The notes under the pieces: model-generated
The model's database searches: none
What the model was told of the DNA's origin: nothing
The model's input: only the letters and a program-made list of their open reading frames with translations
Source: Clostridia bacterium
GTDB lineage: Bacteria > Bacillota > Clostridia > Oscillospirales > Ruminococcaceae
Assembly (NCBI GenBank): GCA_009929695.1
Contig: RZZW01000020.1
Coordinates: 1-57,644, forward strand
Direction of reading: 5' to 3'
DNA length: 57,644 bases
Shown: positions 41,040 through 49,381 of the stretch, in pieces
Position numbering within the stretch: position 1 is the stretch's first letter
Layout: each line of letters begins with the position of its first letter
Position numbers and translations under genes: made by a program

Positions 41040-41774
41040 ATGGCAGTAGTATCTATAAAACAGCTTCTTGAGGCAGGTGTCCACTTCGGACATCAGACAC
41101 GCCGCTGGAACCCCAAAATGGCTCGTTATATCTTTACCGAGCGCAATGGTATTTATATCATTGACCTTCAGAAAACAGTTAAAAAACTTGACGAAGCTTA
41201 CAACTTTGTCCGCGACACAGCGGCAGAGGGCGGCGAAATTCTTTTCGTCGGCACAAAAAAGCAGGCTCAGGAGTCTATTAAGGAAGAGGCACTTCGCTGC
41301 GGTATGCATTTTGTCAATGCACGCTGGCTCGGCGGTATGCTCACAAACTTCCGCACAATCCGCCGCCGCATCGACCGCATGGAGCAAATCAACAAAATGC
41401 GCGACGACGGCACATTTGAAATGCTTCCCAAAAAGGAAGTCGCAAAGCTTGAGCTCGAGCTTGAGAAGCTCAACAAATTCCTCGGCGGCGTAAAAGACAT
41501 GAACATTCTGCCGAAAGCTATGTTCATCGTTGACCCGCGCAAAGAGCGCATCGCAGTTTCCGAGGCAATGAAGCTCAACATCCCCATCGTCGCAATTGTC
41601 GACACAAACTGCGACCCCGATGAAATTGACTACGTTATCCCTGGCAACGACGACGCTATCCGTGCAGTTAAGCTTATTGCAGGTGCAATGGCTGACGCTG
41701 TTATTGAGGGCCGTCAGGGCGAACAGACACAGGAAGCTCCCGTTGAGGAAGCAGAAATTGCTGTTGCTGAGTAA
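41040..41774 (+). CDS. rpsB: 30S ribosomal protein S2
   Basis: 244 residues: [27 protein letters not shown] at the start (split by the family's usual G-H-Q), [15 protein letters not shown] in the middle and [28 protein letters not shown] near the end are diagnostic when read in parts. It binds late in 30S assembly and is needed for S1 or mRNA docking. tsf follows 25 bases later, the standard pair. Confidence 0.98.
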   Translation: MAVVSIKQLLEAGVHFGHQTRRWNPKMARYIFTERNGIYIIDLQKTVKKLDEAYNFVRDTAAEGGEILFVGTKKQAQESIKEEALRCGMHFVNARWLGGMLTNFRTIRRRIDRMEQINKMRDDGTFEMLPKKEVAKLELELEKLNKFLGGVKDMNILPKAMFIVDPRKERIAVSEAMKLNIPIVAIVDTNCDPDEIDYVIPGNDDAIRAVKLIAGAMADAVIEGRQGEQTQEAPVEEAEIAVAE

Positions 41775-41799
41775 TTTTTAAGATAAAGGAGAAAAAACA

Positions 41800-42723
41800 A
41801 TGGCTTTTACAGCTTCTGATGTTAAAAACCTTCGCGAGCAGACAGGCTGCGGCATGATGGATTGCAAAAAGGCTCTCACAGAGTCTGAGGGCGATTTTGA
41901 AAAGGCAGTCGAAATTCTCCGCGAAAAAGGTCTTGCAAAATCTGCCAAAAAGGCAGGCCGCATTGCCGCCGAGGGCGCAGTTTACGCCGAGGCAGACGTC
42001 GCCGCTAAGGTTGGCGTTGTTGTTGAAATAAACGCAGAGACAGACTTCGTCGCCAAAAACGATTTATTCAAGCAGTTCGTCAAGGACGTTGCCGCTGTCA
42101 TCATGCAGCAGAACCCCGCCGACGTAGCAGCTTTGCTTGAGTGCAAAATGCCGGACGGCACAACTGTCGAGGCTTCTCGTCAAGACAAGGTGCTCGTCAT
42201 CGGTGAAAACATTCAAATTCGCCGTTTCATTCGCTATGAGGGCGTTTGCGCCGCTTATGTACACGGCGGCGGCACACACGGCGTTCTCGTTAAGTTTGAC
42301 ACAACAGACGAGGTTGCCGCAAAACCTGAATTTACAGCCTACGGCAAGGATATCGCCATGCAGATTGCAGCCGCTAACCCCGGCTACCTCTGCGAGAGCG
42401 AAGTGCCTGCTGAAGTCGTTGAAAAAGAAAAAGAAATTCTTCTTGTTCAGATTTCAAACGACCCCAAAATGGCAAGCAAGCCCGAGCAGGTTAAAATCAA
42501 AATGGTCGAGGGCAAAATCGGCAAATTCTATAAGGAAAATTGCCTTGTGGATCAGCCGTTTGTCAAGGACGACAAGCTTTCAGTTGCACAGTTTACAAAA
42601 GAAACAGGCAAAGAGCTTGGCGGCGACATAGCTATCGTCTCGTTTGTTCGCTTTGAAAAAGGCGAGGGCATCGAGAAAAAGCAAGAGGACTTTGCTGCTG
42701 AAATTGCAAGCATGGTCAAATAA
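41800..42723 (+). CDS. tsf: elongation factor Ts
   Basis: 307 residues with AAAGGAGAAAAAAC before the ATG. N-terminal UBA-like domain (VKNLREQTGCGMMDCKKAL) and EINAETDFVAKND are signatures. It exchanges GDP for GTP on EF-Tu. A terminator follows. Confidence 0.98.
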   Translation: MAFTASDVKNLREQTGCGMMDCKKALTESEGDFEKAVEILREKGLAKSAKKAGRIAAEGAVYAEADVAAKVGVVVEINAETDFVAKNDLFKQFVKDVAAVIMQQNPADVAALLECKMPDGTTVEASRQDKVLVIGENIQIRRFIRYEGVCAAYVHGGGTHGVLVKFDTTDEVAAKPEFTAYGKDIAMQIAAANPGYLCESEVPAEVVEKEKEILLVQISNDPKMASKPEQVKIKMVEGKIGKFYKENCLVDQPFVKDDKLSVAQFTKETGKELGGDIAIVSFVRFEKGEGIEKKQEDFAAEIASMVK

Positions 42724-42740
42724 TTTTGTTCTAAAACCGC

Positions 42741-42773
42741 AAAACCGCCTTTGCAAAAAAGGGCGGTTTTATA
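42741..42773 (+). terminator. rpsB-tsf terminator
   Basis: AAAACCGCC pairs with GGCGGTTTT, followed by a short AT-rich end, 18 bases after the tsf stop. Confidence 0.82.
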
Positions 42774-42832
42774 TTGCCTTTGTTAGTTTAATGCTGTAAA
42801 GTGTTAAAGCAGCAAGGCATGGAGGATAAAAA

Positions 42833-43129
42833 GTGGCAGATAAAAACGGAACGAGAAACCCGCACACAGACAATCTTTTCAAAGCTATTTTAGCGCTTGA
42901 AAACATAGATGAGTGCTATGAGTTCTTTGAAGATTTGTGCACTATGAAGGAGCTTGCCGATATGGCACAGCGCATTCAAGCCGCAAAAATGCTGCTCGGC
43001 GGCAACACCTACGAGAGCATCGTAAAAAAAGTTGAGATAAGCACGGCTACAATCAGCCGCATAAACCGCTGCATTCAATACGGCAGCGGCGGCTATGACA
43101 AAATACTCACGCGCGCACAAATTAAGTAG
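42833..43129 (+). CDS. yerC: YerC/YecD-family TrpR-related DNA-binding protein
   Basis: 98 residues from a GTG after GGAGGATAAAAA. MKELADMAQRIQAAKMLL and YESIVKKVEISTATISRINRC form the Trp-repressor-like helix-turn-helix of the YerC/YecD family. The regulon in this organism is unknown. In Bacillus YerC is a regulator by homology only, as far as I know. It stands just before the liv operon. Confidence 0.92.
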   Translation: MADKNGTRNPHTDNLFKAILALENIDECYEFFEDLCTMKELADMAQRIQAAKMLLGGNTYESIVKKVEISTATISRINRCIQYGSGGYDKILTRAQIK

Positions 43130-43204
43130 TGTCCGCGAGAGAAATACACACGTTTTCTAAAAATTACAAAACTATGTCAATTATCACATATAAAATAGGC
43201 GTTA

Positions 43205-43222
43205 TTGTGCAATATTACACAA
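43205..43222. promoter_or_regulatory. candidate Rex-type operator upstream of livJ
   Basis: TTGTGCAATATTACACAA is an 18-bp near-perfect palindrome that fits the TTGTG...CACAA form of Rex boxes. It is about 40 bases upstream of the -35 of the livJ promoter, so repression would need another promoter or looping. The gap 43130-43345 holds no gene. Confidence 0.4.
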
Positions 43223-43262
43223 AAACGATAAATGGATAATTAAAGTATGTAAAAAAAGTGTA

Positions 43263-43291
43263 TTGCGTTAAACGTCAAATGTAGCTAGAAT
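43263..43291 (+). promoter_or_regulatory. livJ promoter
   Basis: TTGCGT (43263-43268), 17 bases, TAGAAT (43286-43291), 54 bases before the ATG. Confidence 0.65.
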
Positions 43292-43345
43292 AGTAATAAT
43301 CTTTAGTATTGGATACAGAGGATAAAACAATTTGGAGGGAATATT

Positions 43346-44557
43346 ATGAAAAAGTTTATGAGTTTTGCACTCGCACTCTGCATGGCTGTCAGCCTTGCGG
43401 CATGCGGCGGAGCGACAAGCAGCAGCGCGGCGGCATCAACTGCCGGCTCAACAGCGGCAGGAGCTTCAGGCACAGCATCGTCTACCGCGGCAATTAAAGT
43501 GGGTGGCATCGGCCCCGTAACAGGCGGCGCAGCAGTTTACGGCATCGCAGTTAAAAACGGCATGGAGCTTGCCGTCGCAGACATCAACGCCGAGGGAGGC
43601 ATTCAGTTTGAGATAAAGTTTGCAGACGATGAGCATGACGCAGAAAAATCTGTAAACGCATACAACTCGCTTAAAGACTGGGGCATGCAGCTTCTTATGG
43701 GCACAGTTACAAGCACACCGTGCGTGGCTGTTCAGGCAGAGGCGAAGGCGGACAACATGTATCTGCTCACTCCGTCGGCTTCTTCCACAAGTGTTATCTC
43801 TGATGCGCAGGGCAACTTCTATGGCAACTCATTCCAGGTATGCTTCACAGACCCGAACCAGGGTGTTGCATCTGCTGACTATATCGCAGATAACAAGATT
43901 GCCTCAAAGGTCGGCATCATATATGACAGCTCAGATGTCTATTCTTCGGGCATTTACGAAAAATTTGTCGCCGAAGCAAAAACAAAGGGTCTTGAAGTCG
44001 TAGCGGCTGAAGCCTTTACAGCAGACAGCAAAACAGACTTCTCCGTGCAGGTTCAGAAAATGCAGTCAGCAGGCGCAGAGCTTGTTTTCCTGCCCATCTA
44101 CTACACAGAGGCGAGCCTTATCCTCAACACAGCTGACCAAATTGGCTATAAGCCAATGTTCTTTGGCTGCGATGGCCTTGACGGTCTTCTCGGCGTTGAT
44201 AACTTCGACACAACACTTGCAGAGGGCGTTATGCTTCTGACACCGTTTGCGGCAGATGCCACAGACGACGCGACAAAAGACTTTGTTGCAAAATATGAAG
44301 CAGCCTACGGCGAAACACCTATACAGTTTGCAGCCGATGCTTATGACGCAATGTACATCATCAAAGCAGCTTGCGAAAAAGCAGGTGTCACAGCCGACAT
44401 GGATATGTCCGCTATCTGCGACGCGCTTAAGGTAGCTATGACAGAAATTTCTGTCGACGGCCTCACAGGCGAGGGCATGACATGGTCAGCAACAGGCGAA
44501 GTAAATAAAGCCCCGAAAGCAGTTAAGATTGTTGACGGCGCTTACGCTGCAATGTAA
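43346..44557 (+). CDS. livJ: branched-chain amino-acid ABC transporter, substrate-binding lipoprotein
   Basis: 403 residues with TTTGGAGGGAATATT before the ATG. A lipoprotein signal ends at SLAACGG (lipobox Cys about 20), followed by a Ser/Ala/Thr linker. IKVGGIGPVTGGAAVYGIAVKNGMELAV is the start of the type I periplasmic-binding fold of LivJ-like proteins and PIYYTEASLILNTADQIGYKPMFFG the hinge region. It would deliver Leu, Ile, Val or a related compound. A terminator and a second promoter lie between it and the permease genes, so it can be made in excess. Confidence 0.92.
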   Translation: MKKFMSFALALCMAVSLAACGGATSSSAAASTAGSTAAGASGTASSTAAIKVGGIGPVTGGAAVYGIAVKNGMELAVADINAEGGIQFEIKFADDEHDAEKSVNAYNSLKDWGMQLLMGTVTSTPCVAVQAEAKADNMYLLTPSASSTSVISDAQGNFYGNSFQVCFTDPNQGVASADYIADNKIASKVGIIYDSSDVYSSGIYEKFVAEAKTKGLEVVAAEAFTADSKTDFSVQVQKMQSAGAELVFLPIYYTEASLILNTADQIGYKPMFFGCDGLDGLLGVDNFDTTLAEGVMLLTPFAADATDDATKDFVAKYEAAYGETPIQFAADAYDAMYIIKAACEKAGVTADMDMSAICDALKVAMTEISVDGLTGEGMTWSATGEVNKAPKAVKIVDGAYAAM

Positions 44558-44587
44558 TTTGCAAGCTATTTTTGCGAAAATAGCCAA

Positions 44588-44630
44588 TGAGGGCTGTCGT
44601 TTTATTTCGACAGCCCTCAGCTTTTTTATC
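44588..44630 (+). terminator. livJ terminator
   Basis: TGAGGGCTGTCG pairs with CGACAGCCCTCA (12 bp), followed by GCTTTTTTAT. Confidence 0.92.
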
Positions 44631-44660
44631 GAAAAAAGGCTCTGTAATGCGATTTTATAG

Positions 44661-44689
44661 TTGTTACAGTGTGCGTTTTATGGTATACT
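44661..44689 (+). promoter_or_regulatory. promoter before livHMGF
   Basis: TTGTTA (44661-44666), 17 bases, TATACT (44684-44689), 230 bases before livH. The gap 44558-44918 also holds a family A repeat and no gene. Confidence 0.6.
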
Positions 44690-44745
44690 GTTTACATCTA
44701 TTTTATACGGTGGCTGTTGCGAGCCTGGTGTCAGAGGGCTAATGT

Positions 44746-44825
44746 GTCATTCTGAGGAGCGAAGCGACGAAGAATCTTAAAACCTATGAAATGTGCAAAT
44801 GATTCTTCGCTTCGCTCAGAATGAC
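44746..44825. repeat. 80-bp inverted repeat, family A, copy 3
   Basis: GTCATTCTGAGGAGCGAAGC at the left, GCTTCGCTCAGAATGAC at the right; the arms match copy 1 at 17217 almost base for base while the centre differs. It lies in the livHMGF leader and would form a long hairpin in that mRNA. Confidence 0.9.
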
Positions 44826-44918
44826 AACGGAATTGTGCGGCATTATTATCTTAGCCCATTGACACTGATTGCGAGCCTGGCGCTGTATTTCCCAATAAAT
44901 TTTTAAGGGGCGTGCGAT

Positions 44919-45800
44919 ATGCAATTTGTATCCTTTTTGGTGAACGGCATAAGTCTCGGCAGTATTTATGCCATCATAGCACTCGGCTATACTATGGTTT
45001 ACGGTATTGCCCGAATGCTCAACTTTGCCCACGGCGATGTTATTATGATAGGCAGCTATCTTGTGTTTGTGCTCATGGGCTCACTTGGTATGCCGCCATT
45101 TGTCGCGGTGCTCGGCGCAATGGTCGGCTGCACGCTGCTTGGCATCACAATAGAGCGAATAGCCTATAAGCCGCTTCGCGAAGCGCCTAGCCTCGCCGTT
45201 CTCATAACAGCAATCGGCGTAAGCTACCTTTTGCAAAACGTCGCACTGCTCATTTGGGGCTCAAACCCGAAATCGTTTACATCTGTTGTCAAAATGGACC
45301 CGATACGCCTTTTTGACGGTCAGCTTGTAATAACGGGCGAGACGCTTGCCACAATCATAATTTCTGTAATAATAATGATTGCGCTTACATTGTTTGTCAA
45401 CCGAACCAAAATGGGACGCGCCATGCTCGCCGTTTCCGAGGACAAGGGCGCGGCACAGCTAATGGGCATAAACGTAAACAGAACTATCTCGCTCACCTTT
45501 GCGATAGGCTCTGCTCTCGCGGCAATCGCGGGCGTGCTGCTCTGCTCTACATACCCCACCTTGCAGCCCACAACAGGCGCAATGCCGGGCATTAAGGCGT
45601 TCGTTGCGGCTGTTTTCGGCGGCATAGGCTCAATACCGGGCGCTATGCTAGGCGGCGTTTTGCTCGGCGTTATCGAGAGCTTAAGCAAGGCGTATATCTC
45701 GTCGCAAATGGCTGACGCGATAGTGTTCGGCGTGCTTGTCATAGTGTTGCTTGTCAAGCCGAAAGGCATTCTCGGCAAAGCCGTAAAAGAGAAAGTGTAG
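44919..45800 (+). CDS. livH: branched-chain amino-acid ABC transporter permease LivH
   Basis: 293 residues, about eight membrane spans. SLGSIYAIIALGYTMVYGIARMLNFAHGD and GIKAFVAAVFGGIGSIPGAMLGGVLLGVIE (read in parts) are LivH signatures, the second the site that contacts the ATPase. The first ATG follows AAGGGGCGTGCGAT. The four downstream genes are packed with 0-9 base gaps. Confidence 0.94.
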   Translation: MQFVSFLVNGISLGSIYAIIALGYTMVYGIARMLNFAHGDVIMIGSYLVFVLMGSLGMPPFVAVLGAMVGCTLLGITIERIAYKPLREAPSLAVLITAIGVSYLLQNVALLIWGSNPKSFTSVVKMDPIRLFDGQLVITGETLATIIISVIIMIALTLFVNRTKMGRAMLAVSEDKGAAQLMGINVNRTISLTFAIGSALAAIAGVLLCSTYPTLQPTTGAMPGIKAFVAAVFGGIGSIPGAMLGGVLLGVIESLSKAYISSQMADAIVFGVLVIVLLVKPKGILGKAVKEKV

Positions 45801-45809
45801 GTGGCAGTG

Positions 45810-46886
45810 ATGAAAACAAGACAGCTTGGCAAAACAGCCAAACATAATCTTATCACCTACGCGATAGTTGTCATCGGCTTCATTGTCGTTCAGCTTTTGT
45901 CGTCCGCAGGCATGATTTCAAACTCACTCAGCGGTCAGCTTGTGCCTATCTGCTGCTACATTATAATGGCAGTTTCGCTCAACTTGACAGTCGGCATCCT
46001 CGGCGAGCTATCGCTAGGTCATGCGGGCTTTATGAGCGTCGGCGCGTTTTCAAGCGCGTTTTTCAGCGTGTGTATGCAGGAGACTATCACAGAGCCGTGG
46101 CTTCGCTTGACGCTTGCAATAATAATCGGCGCTGTAGCCGCGGGCGTCGCGGGCTTGCTTGTCGGCATACCAGTTTTGCGCTTGCAGGGAGACTATCTTG
46201 CCATCGTCACACTCGCGTTTGGCGAAATAATCAAAAACGTCCTCAACTCGCTTTACATAGGCGTTGACGGTGCAGGAATGCATTTTTCAACAAAGGATTC
46301 GCTCTCGCTTAATTTGGCACAAGGCGGCAGAGTTATCATAAACGGCGCGCAGGGCATCACCGGCACATCGAAGGACTCGACATTCCTCATGGGCTTCATT
46401 TTGATAATGATAACACTTTTCGTGGTGCTGAACTTTATCAAATCCCGCTCAGGACGCGCTGTTATGTCTATCCGTGACAACCGTATTGCGGCTGAATCCG
46501 TAGGCATAAACGTAACAAAATACAAGCTTATCGCGTTTTCAATATCGGCGGCTCTCGCGGGCGCGGCGGGCGCACTTTACGCTCACAACTACGCCACGAT
46601 TGTCGCCAAAAAGTTCGATTACAACACCTCGATACTCGTTCTCGTGTTCGTCGTGGTCGGCGGCATGGGCAACATTCGCGGCTCGATAATCGCGGCGGCG
46701 GCGCTTACAATTCTGCCGGAGGTGCTGCGCGGCATGAACGATTACCGCATGCTTATTTACGCAATCGTGCTCATTGTCATGATGATATTCAACCAAAGCC
46801 CGCAGATGGTTGAAATGCGCCAACGCTTTACGGCAAAGCTGCCGTGGAAAAAGGCTGCCAAGGCAGATGCAAAGGGAGGTAAATAA
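45810..46886 (+). CDS. livM: branched-chain amino-acid ABC transporter permease LivM
   Basis: 358 residues from the ATG at 45810 after AGGTGG; the frame's GTG at 45801 overlaps that site. NLTVGILGELSLGHAGFMSVGAF and VVGGMGNIRGSIIAAAALTILPEVLRG are the two conserved loops of LivM. About nine spans. It forms the channel with LivH. Confidence 0.94.
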   Translation: MKTRQLGKTAKHNLITYAIVVIGFIVVQLLSSAGMISNSLSGQLVPICCYIIMAVSLNLTVGILGELSLGHAGFMSVGAFSSAFFSVCMQETITEPWLRLTLAIIIGAVAAGVAGLLVGIPVLRLQGDYLAIVTLAFGEIIKNVLNSLYIGVDGAGMHFSTKDSLSLNLAQGGRVIINGAQGITGTSKDSTFLMGFILIMITLFVVLNFIKSRSGRAVMSIRDNRIAAESVGINVTKYKLIAFSISAALAGAAGALYAHNYATIVAKKFDYNTSILVLVFVVVGGMGNIRGSIIAAAALTILPEVLRGMNDYRMLIYAIVLIVMMIFNQSPQMVEMRQRFTAKLPWKKAAKADAKGGK

Positions 46887-46887
46887 G

Positions 46888-47649
46888 ATGGCATTGCTTG
46901 AAGTGACAAATCTCGGCATTGTTTTCGGCGGCTTGCAGGCTGTCGATAAATTTGACCTCACTATTGATAAGGGTCAGCTCTACGGCCTTATCGGGCCAAA
47001 CGGCGCGGGCAAAACAACTGTTTTTAACATGCTCACAGGCGTGTACGCGCCTACAGAGGGTGACATTATCCTCGACGGCACAAGCATTAAGGGCAAGCAG
47101 CCCGCCATGATTAGTAAGGCGGGCATCGCGCGCACATTTCAAAATATCCGCCTTTTCAATCAGCTTTCCGTCATAGATAATGTCAAGGTCGGACTTCATA
47201 ATCAGATAAAATATTCAACGGCCGAGGGCATTTTCAGGCTTCCGTCCTACTACGAGCGCGAGAGCCAGTTTCGCGGTCAGGCGATGAATTTGCTTGAGAT
47301 TTTCGGCTTACAGGATGAGGCAAAGCAGCTTTCGTCAAACCTTCCTTACGGCAAACAGCGCAAGCTTGAAATGGCGCGCGCCCTTGCCACAAACCCAAAG
47401 CTGCTGCTCCTCGACGAGCCTGCCGCGGGAATGAACCCCAACGAGACGGCCGAGCTTATGGAGACTGTTCGTTTCGTGCGCGACAAGTTTAAAATAGCGA
47501 TTTTGCTCATCGAACACGACATGAGCTTTGTTATGGGTCTTTGCGAAAAAATAGTTGTGCTCGATTACGGCAGAATTATCGCGAAGGGAAATCCGGAAGA
47601 AGTGCGCAGCAATCCAAAGGTTATCGCCGCGTATCTTGGGGGTGAGTAA
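46888..47649 (+). CDS. livG: branched-chain amino-acid ABC transporter ATPase LivG
   Basis: 253 residues from the ATG at 46888 after GGGAGGTAAATAAG; the longer frame from 46810 overlaps livM. Walker A GPNGAGKTTVFN, signature LPYGKQRKLEMARAL, Walker B LLLLDEPAAGMN and the switch His in LIEHDM are complete. It powers uptake as a pair with LivF. Confidence 0.95.
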   Translation: MALLEVTNLGIVFGGLQAVDKFDLTIDKGQLYGLIGPNGAGKTTVFNMLTGVYAPTEGDIILDGTSIKGKQPAMISKAGIARTFQNIRLFNQLSVIDNVKVGLHNQIKYSTAEGIFRLPSYYERESQFRGQAMNLLEIFGLQDEAKQLSSNLPYGKQRKLEMARALATNPKLLLLDEPAAGMNPNETAELMETVRFVRDKFKIAILLIEHDMSFVMGLCEKIVVLDYGRIIAKGNPEEVRSNPKVIAAYLGGE

Positions 47650-48366
47650 ATGGCTAAAATGCTTTCAGTTAAAGATTTAAACGTCAGCTACGGCGCTATA
47701 AATGCCATTCGCGGCATATCGTTTGACGTTGAAGAGGGCGAAATCGTCACGCTCATCGGCGCAAACGGCGCGGGCAAAACGACAACGCTTCACGCCATAT
47801 CAAGGCTTTTAAAGCCGAAATCAGGCACGATAGAATTTTGTGGTACGCCCATTTCAAATATGGACGCGTACAAAATAATCAACCTCGGTTTGACGCAGGT
47901 GCCCGAGGGGCGCCGTGTGTTTTCAAACTTGACGGTTCAGCAAAACCTTGAGCTCGGCGCATACACCCGCAAGGACGGCGCTGACGCGATAGCTGCCGAC
48001 TATGAAAAGGTGTTTGAGCGTCTGCCGCGCCTTAAAGAGCGCCGCAAGCAGCTTGCGGGCACACTTTCGGGCGGCGAGCAGCAGATGCTTGCAATCGGAC
48101 GCTCAATAATGTGCACGCCGAAAATGATTTTGATGGACGAGCCGTCAATGGGCCTTTCTCCGCTTCTCGTTCAGGAGATTTTCGACATAATAAAAGATTT
48201 GAATAAGTCTGGCACTACTATTTTGCTCGTTGAACAAAACGCCAAAAAGGCGCTTGAAATTGCCAACCGCGCATATGTTCTCGAGACAGGCTTAATCTCA
48301 ATGTCCGGCAATGCGTCGGAACTTGCCAACAACCCGAAGGTGCAGGCGGCGTATTTAGGTGCATAA
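47650..48366 (+). CDS. livF: branched-chain amino-acid ABC transporter ATPase LivF
   Basis: 238 residues, starting right after the livG stop with GGGGGTGAG before it. Walker A GANGAGKTTTLHA, signature LSGGEQQMLAIGR, Walker B MILMDEPSMGL and LLVEQNAKKALE are LivF-type. It closes the operon. Confidence 0.95.
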   Translation: MAKMLSVKDLNVSYGAINAIRGISFDVEEGEIVTLIGANGAGKTTTLHAISRLLKPKSGTIEFCGTPISNMDAYKIINLGLTQVPEGRRVFSNLTVQQNLELGAYTRKDGADAIAADYEKVFERLPRLKERRKQLAGTLSGGEQQMLAIGRSIMCTPKMILMDEPSMGLSPLLVQEIFDIIKDLNKSGTTILLVEQNAKKALEIANRAYVLETGLISMSGNASELANNPKVQAAYLGA

Positions 48367-48444
48367 AATATGCGTTTTGTCGGTATAATTTATAAAATAT
48401 GTGTCTAAAAGATAGATATTTTGTAAAAAATGCCTATTAGGTCA

Positions 48445-48473
48445 TTGAAACCAGAATATTTGTGTGTTATACT
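48445..48473 (+). promoter_or_regulatory. hpf promoter
   Basis: TTGAAA (48445-48450), 17 bases, TATACT (48468-48473), 74 bases before the ATG. Confidence 0.75.
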
Positions 48474-48547
48474 CTAATTAAGAAAAGGCAAAGCTTTTTC
48501 CGGCAGTGCGGATTATATCCGTCTGTCAAAAGATTGGAGGTTTCGGT

Positions 48548-49075
48548 ATGAAATTAGTATGCACAGGACGTAAAGTCAGCTTAAAGGAGCAGTTTGTCGA
48601 GCGAGTGAACAAGAGAATGGCAAAGCTTGATAAATTTTTTTCAGACAGTGCCGAAGCACAGGTGACGGTCACGGTTGAAAAAGACTGGCAGACCGTTGAA
48701 ATCACGATAAAGGACAAGGGCTTCACCTCACGCGCCGAAAAGGACGCGGAGAGAATGGAGGAAGCGTTTGACGCGGCGGCAGATGTGCTAGAGCGCCGCA
48801 TCATCAAAAATCGCAAACGCCTTGCAGACCGCATTCAGCAGCCCGCGTTTGAAGCTGCGGCTTTTGACGAAGGCGACGGCGGCGACGATACATACCATGT
48901 GATCCGCGAAAAGCATTTCGCCGCAAAGCCGACAACAGTCGATGAGGCAATCCTCGAAATGAACATGCTCGGCCACGAATTTTTCCTCTTCCGCGACGCC
49001 GAATCAGACGAGGTGCAAGCTGTCTACCGCAGAAAAAATGGAACCTATGGCTTGCTAGTTCCTGAAAAAGATTAA
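48548..49075 (+). CDS. hpf: long-form ribosome hibernation promoting factor
   Basis: 175 residues from the ATG at 48548 after TTGGAGGTTTCGGT. The N-terminal S30AE domain (about 1-95) has VTVTVEKDWQTVEITI, and the C-terminal dimer domain (about 120-175) has KPTTVDEAILEMNMLGHEFFLFRDAES. The long form dimerises 70S ribosomes to inactive 100S particles in stationary phase or stress. The gene has its own promoter and ends in a hairpin. Confidence 0.95.
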   Translation: MKLVCTGRKVSLKEQFVERVNKRMAKLDKFFSDSAEAQVTVTVEKDWQTVEITIKDKGFTSRAEKDAERMEEAFDAAADVLERRIIKNRKRLADRIQQPAFEAAAFDEGDGGDDTYHVIREKHFAAKPTTVDEAILEMNMLGHEFFLFRDAESDEVQAVYRRKNGTYGLLVPEKD

Positions 49076-49090
49076 CCATAAATAATTTTA

Positions 49091-49126
49091 GAGAGCTGTT
49101 GCAGATATCTGCAACAGCTCTCTTTT
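49091..49126 (+). terminator. hpf terminator, perfect palindrome
   Basis: GAGAGCTGTTGCAGAT is directly followed by its complement, making a 32-bp palindrome, then TCTTTT. The core GCTGTTGCAGAT is shared with the hairpin at 17300. Confidence 0.82.
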
Positions 49127-49158
49127 CAGAATGTCTCTTGCCCTAGGGACAGCGTTTT

Positions 49159-49227
49159 GTAGGGGCGAGCTTTGCTCGTCCGCTTTCAACGCGCAAAATT
49201 GTTCGGACGAGCAAAGCTCGCCCCTAC
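49159..49227. repeat. REP-like inverted pair, GTAG-headed
   Basis: GTAGGGGCGAGCTTTGCTCG (and TCCG) at 49159-49182 and its complement at 49204-49227, separated by 21 bases. Each unit is GTAG plus a GGCGAGC/GCTCGTCC hairpin. Confidence 0.85.
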
Positions 49228-49275
49228 AACTGTTTCAAGGTAAGTTTGTAAGGGAGACGGTTTTGCATGCTGCCA

Positions 49276-49327
49276 AAAGCCGCCACAACAAAATTGCAAT
49301 TAATCGAAATTTTATTGTGGCGGCTTT
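49276..49327. repeat. hairpin before the RNA methyltransferase gene
   Basis: AAAGCCGCCACAA and TTGTGGCGGCTTT (13 bp) enclose an AT-rich centre with a second imperfect stem (AAATT/AAATTTTA). A TATAAT follows at about 49338. It could end read-through from upstream or form part of a leader. Confidence 0.5.
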
Positions 49328-49381
49328 GCCGCATATATGCTATAATGGCAATATAAATAACATAAAAAAGAGGACAGATAT

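Noticed and set aside
44558..44918. T-box or other riboswitch in the livHMGF leader
   Set aside because: No T-box sequence AGGGTGGNACCGCG or specifier stem is visible; the long hairpin is explained by the family A repeat.
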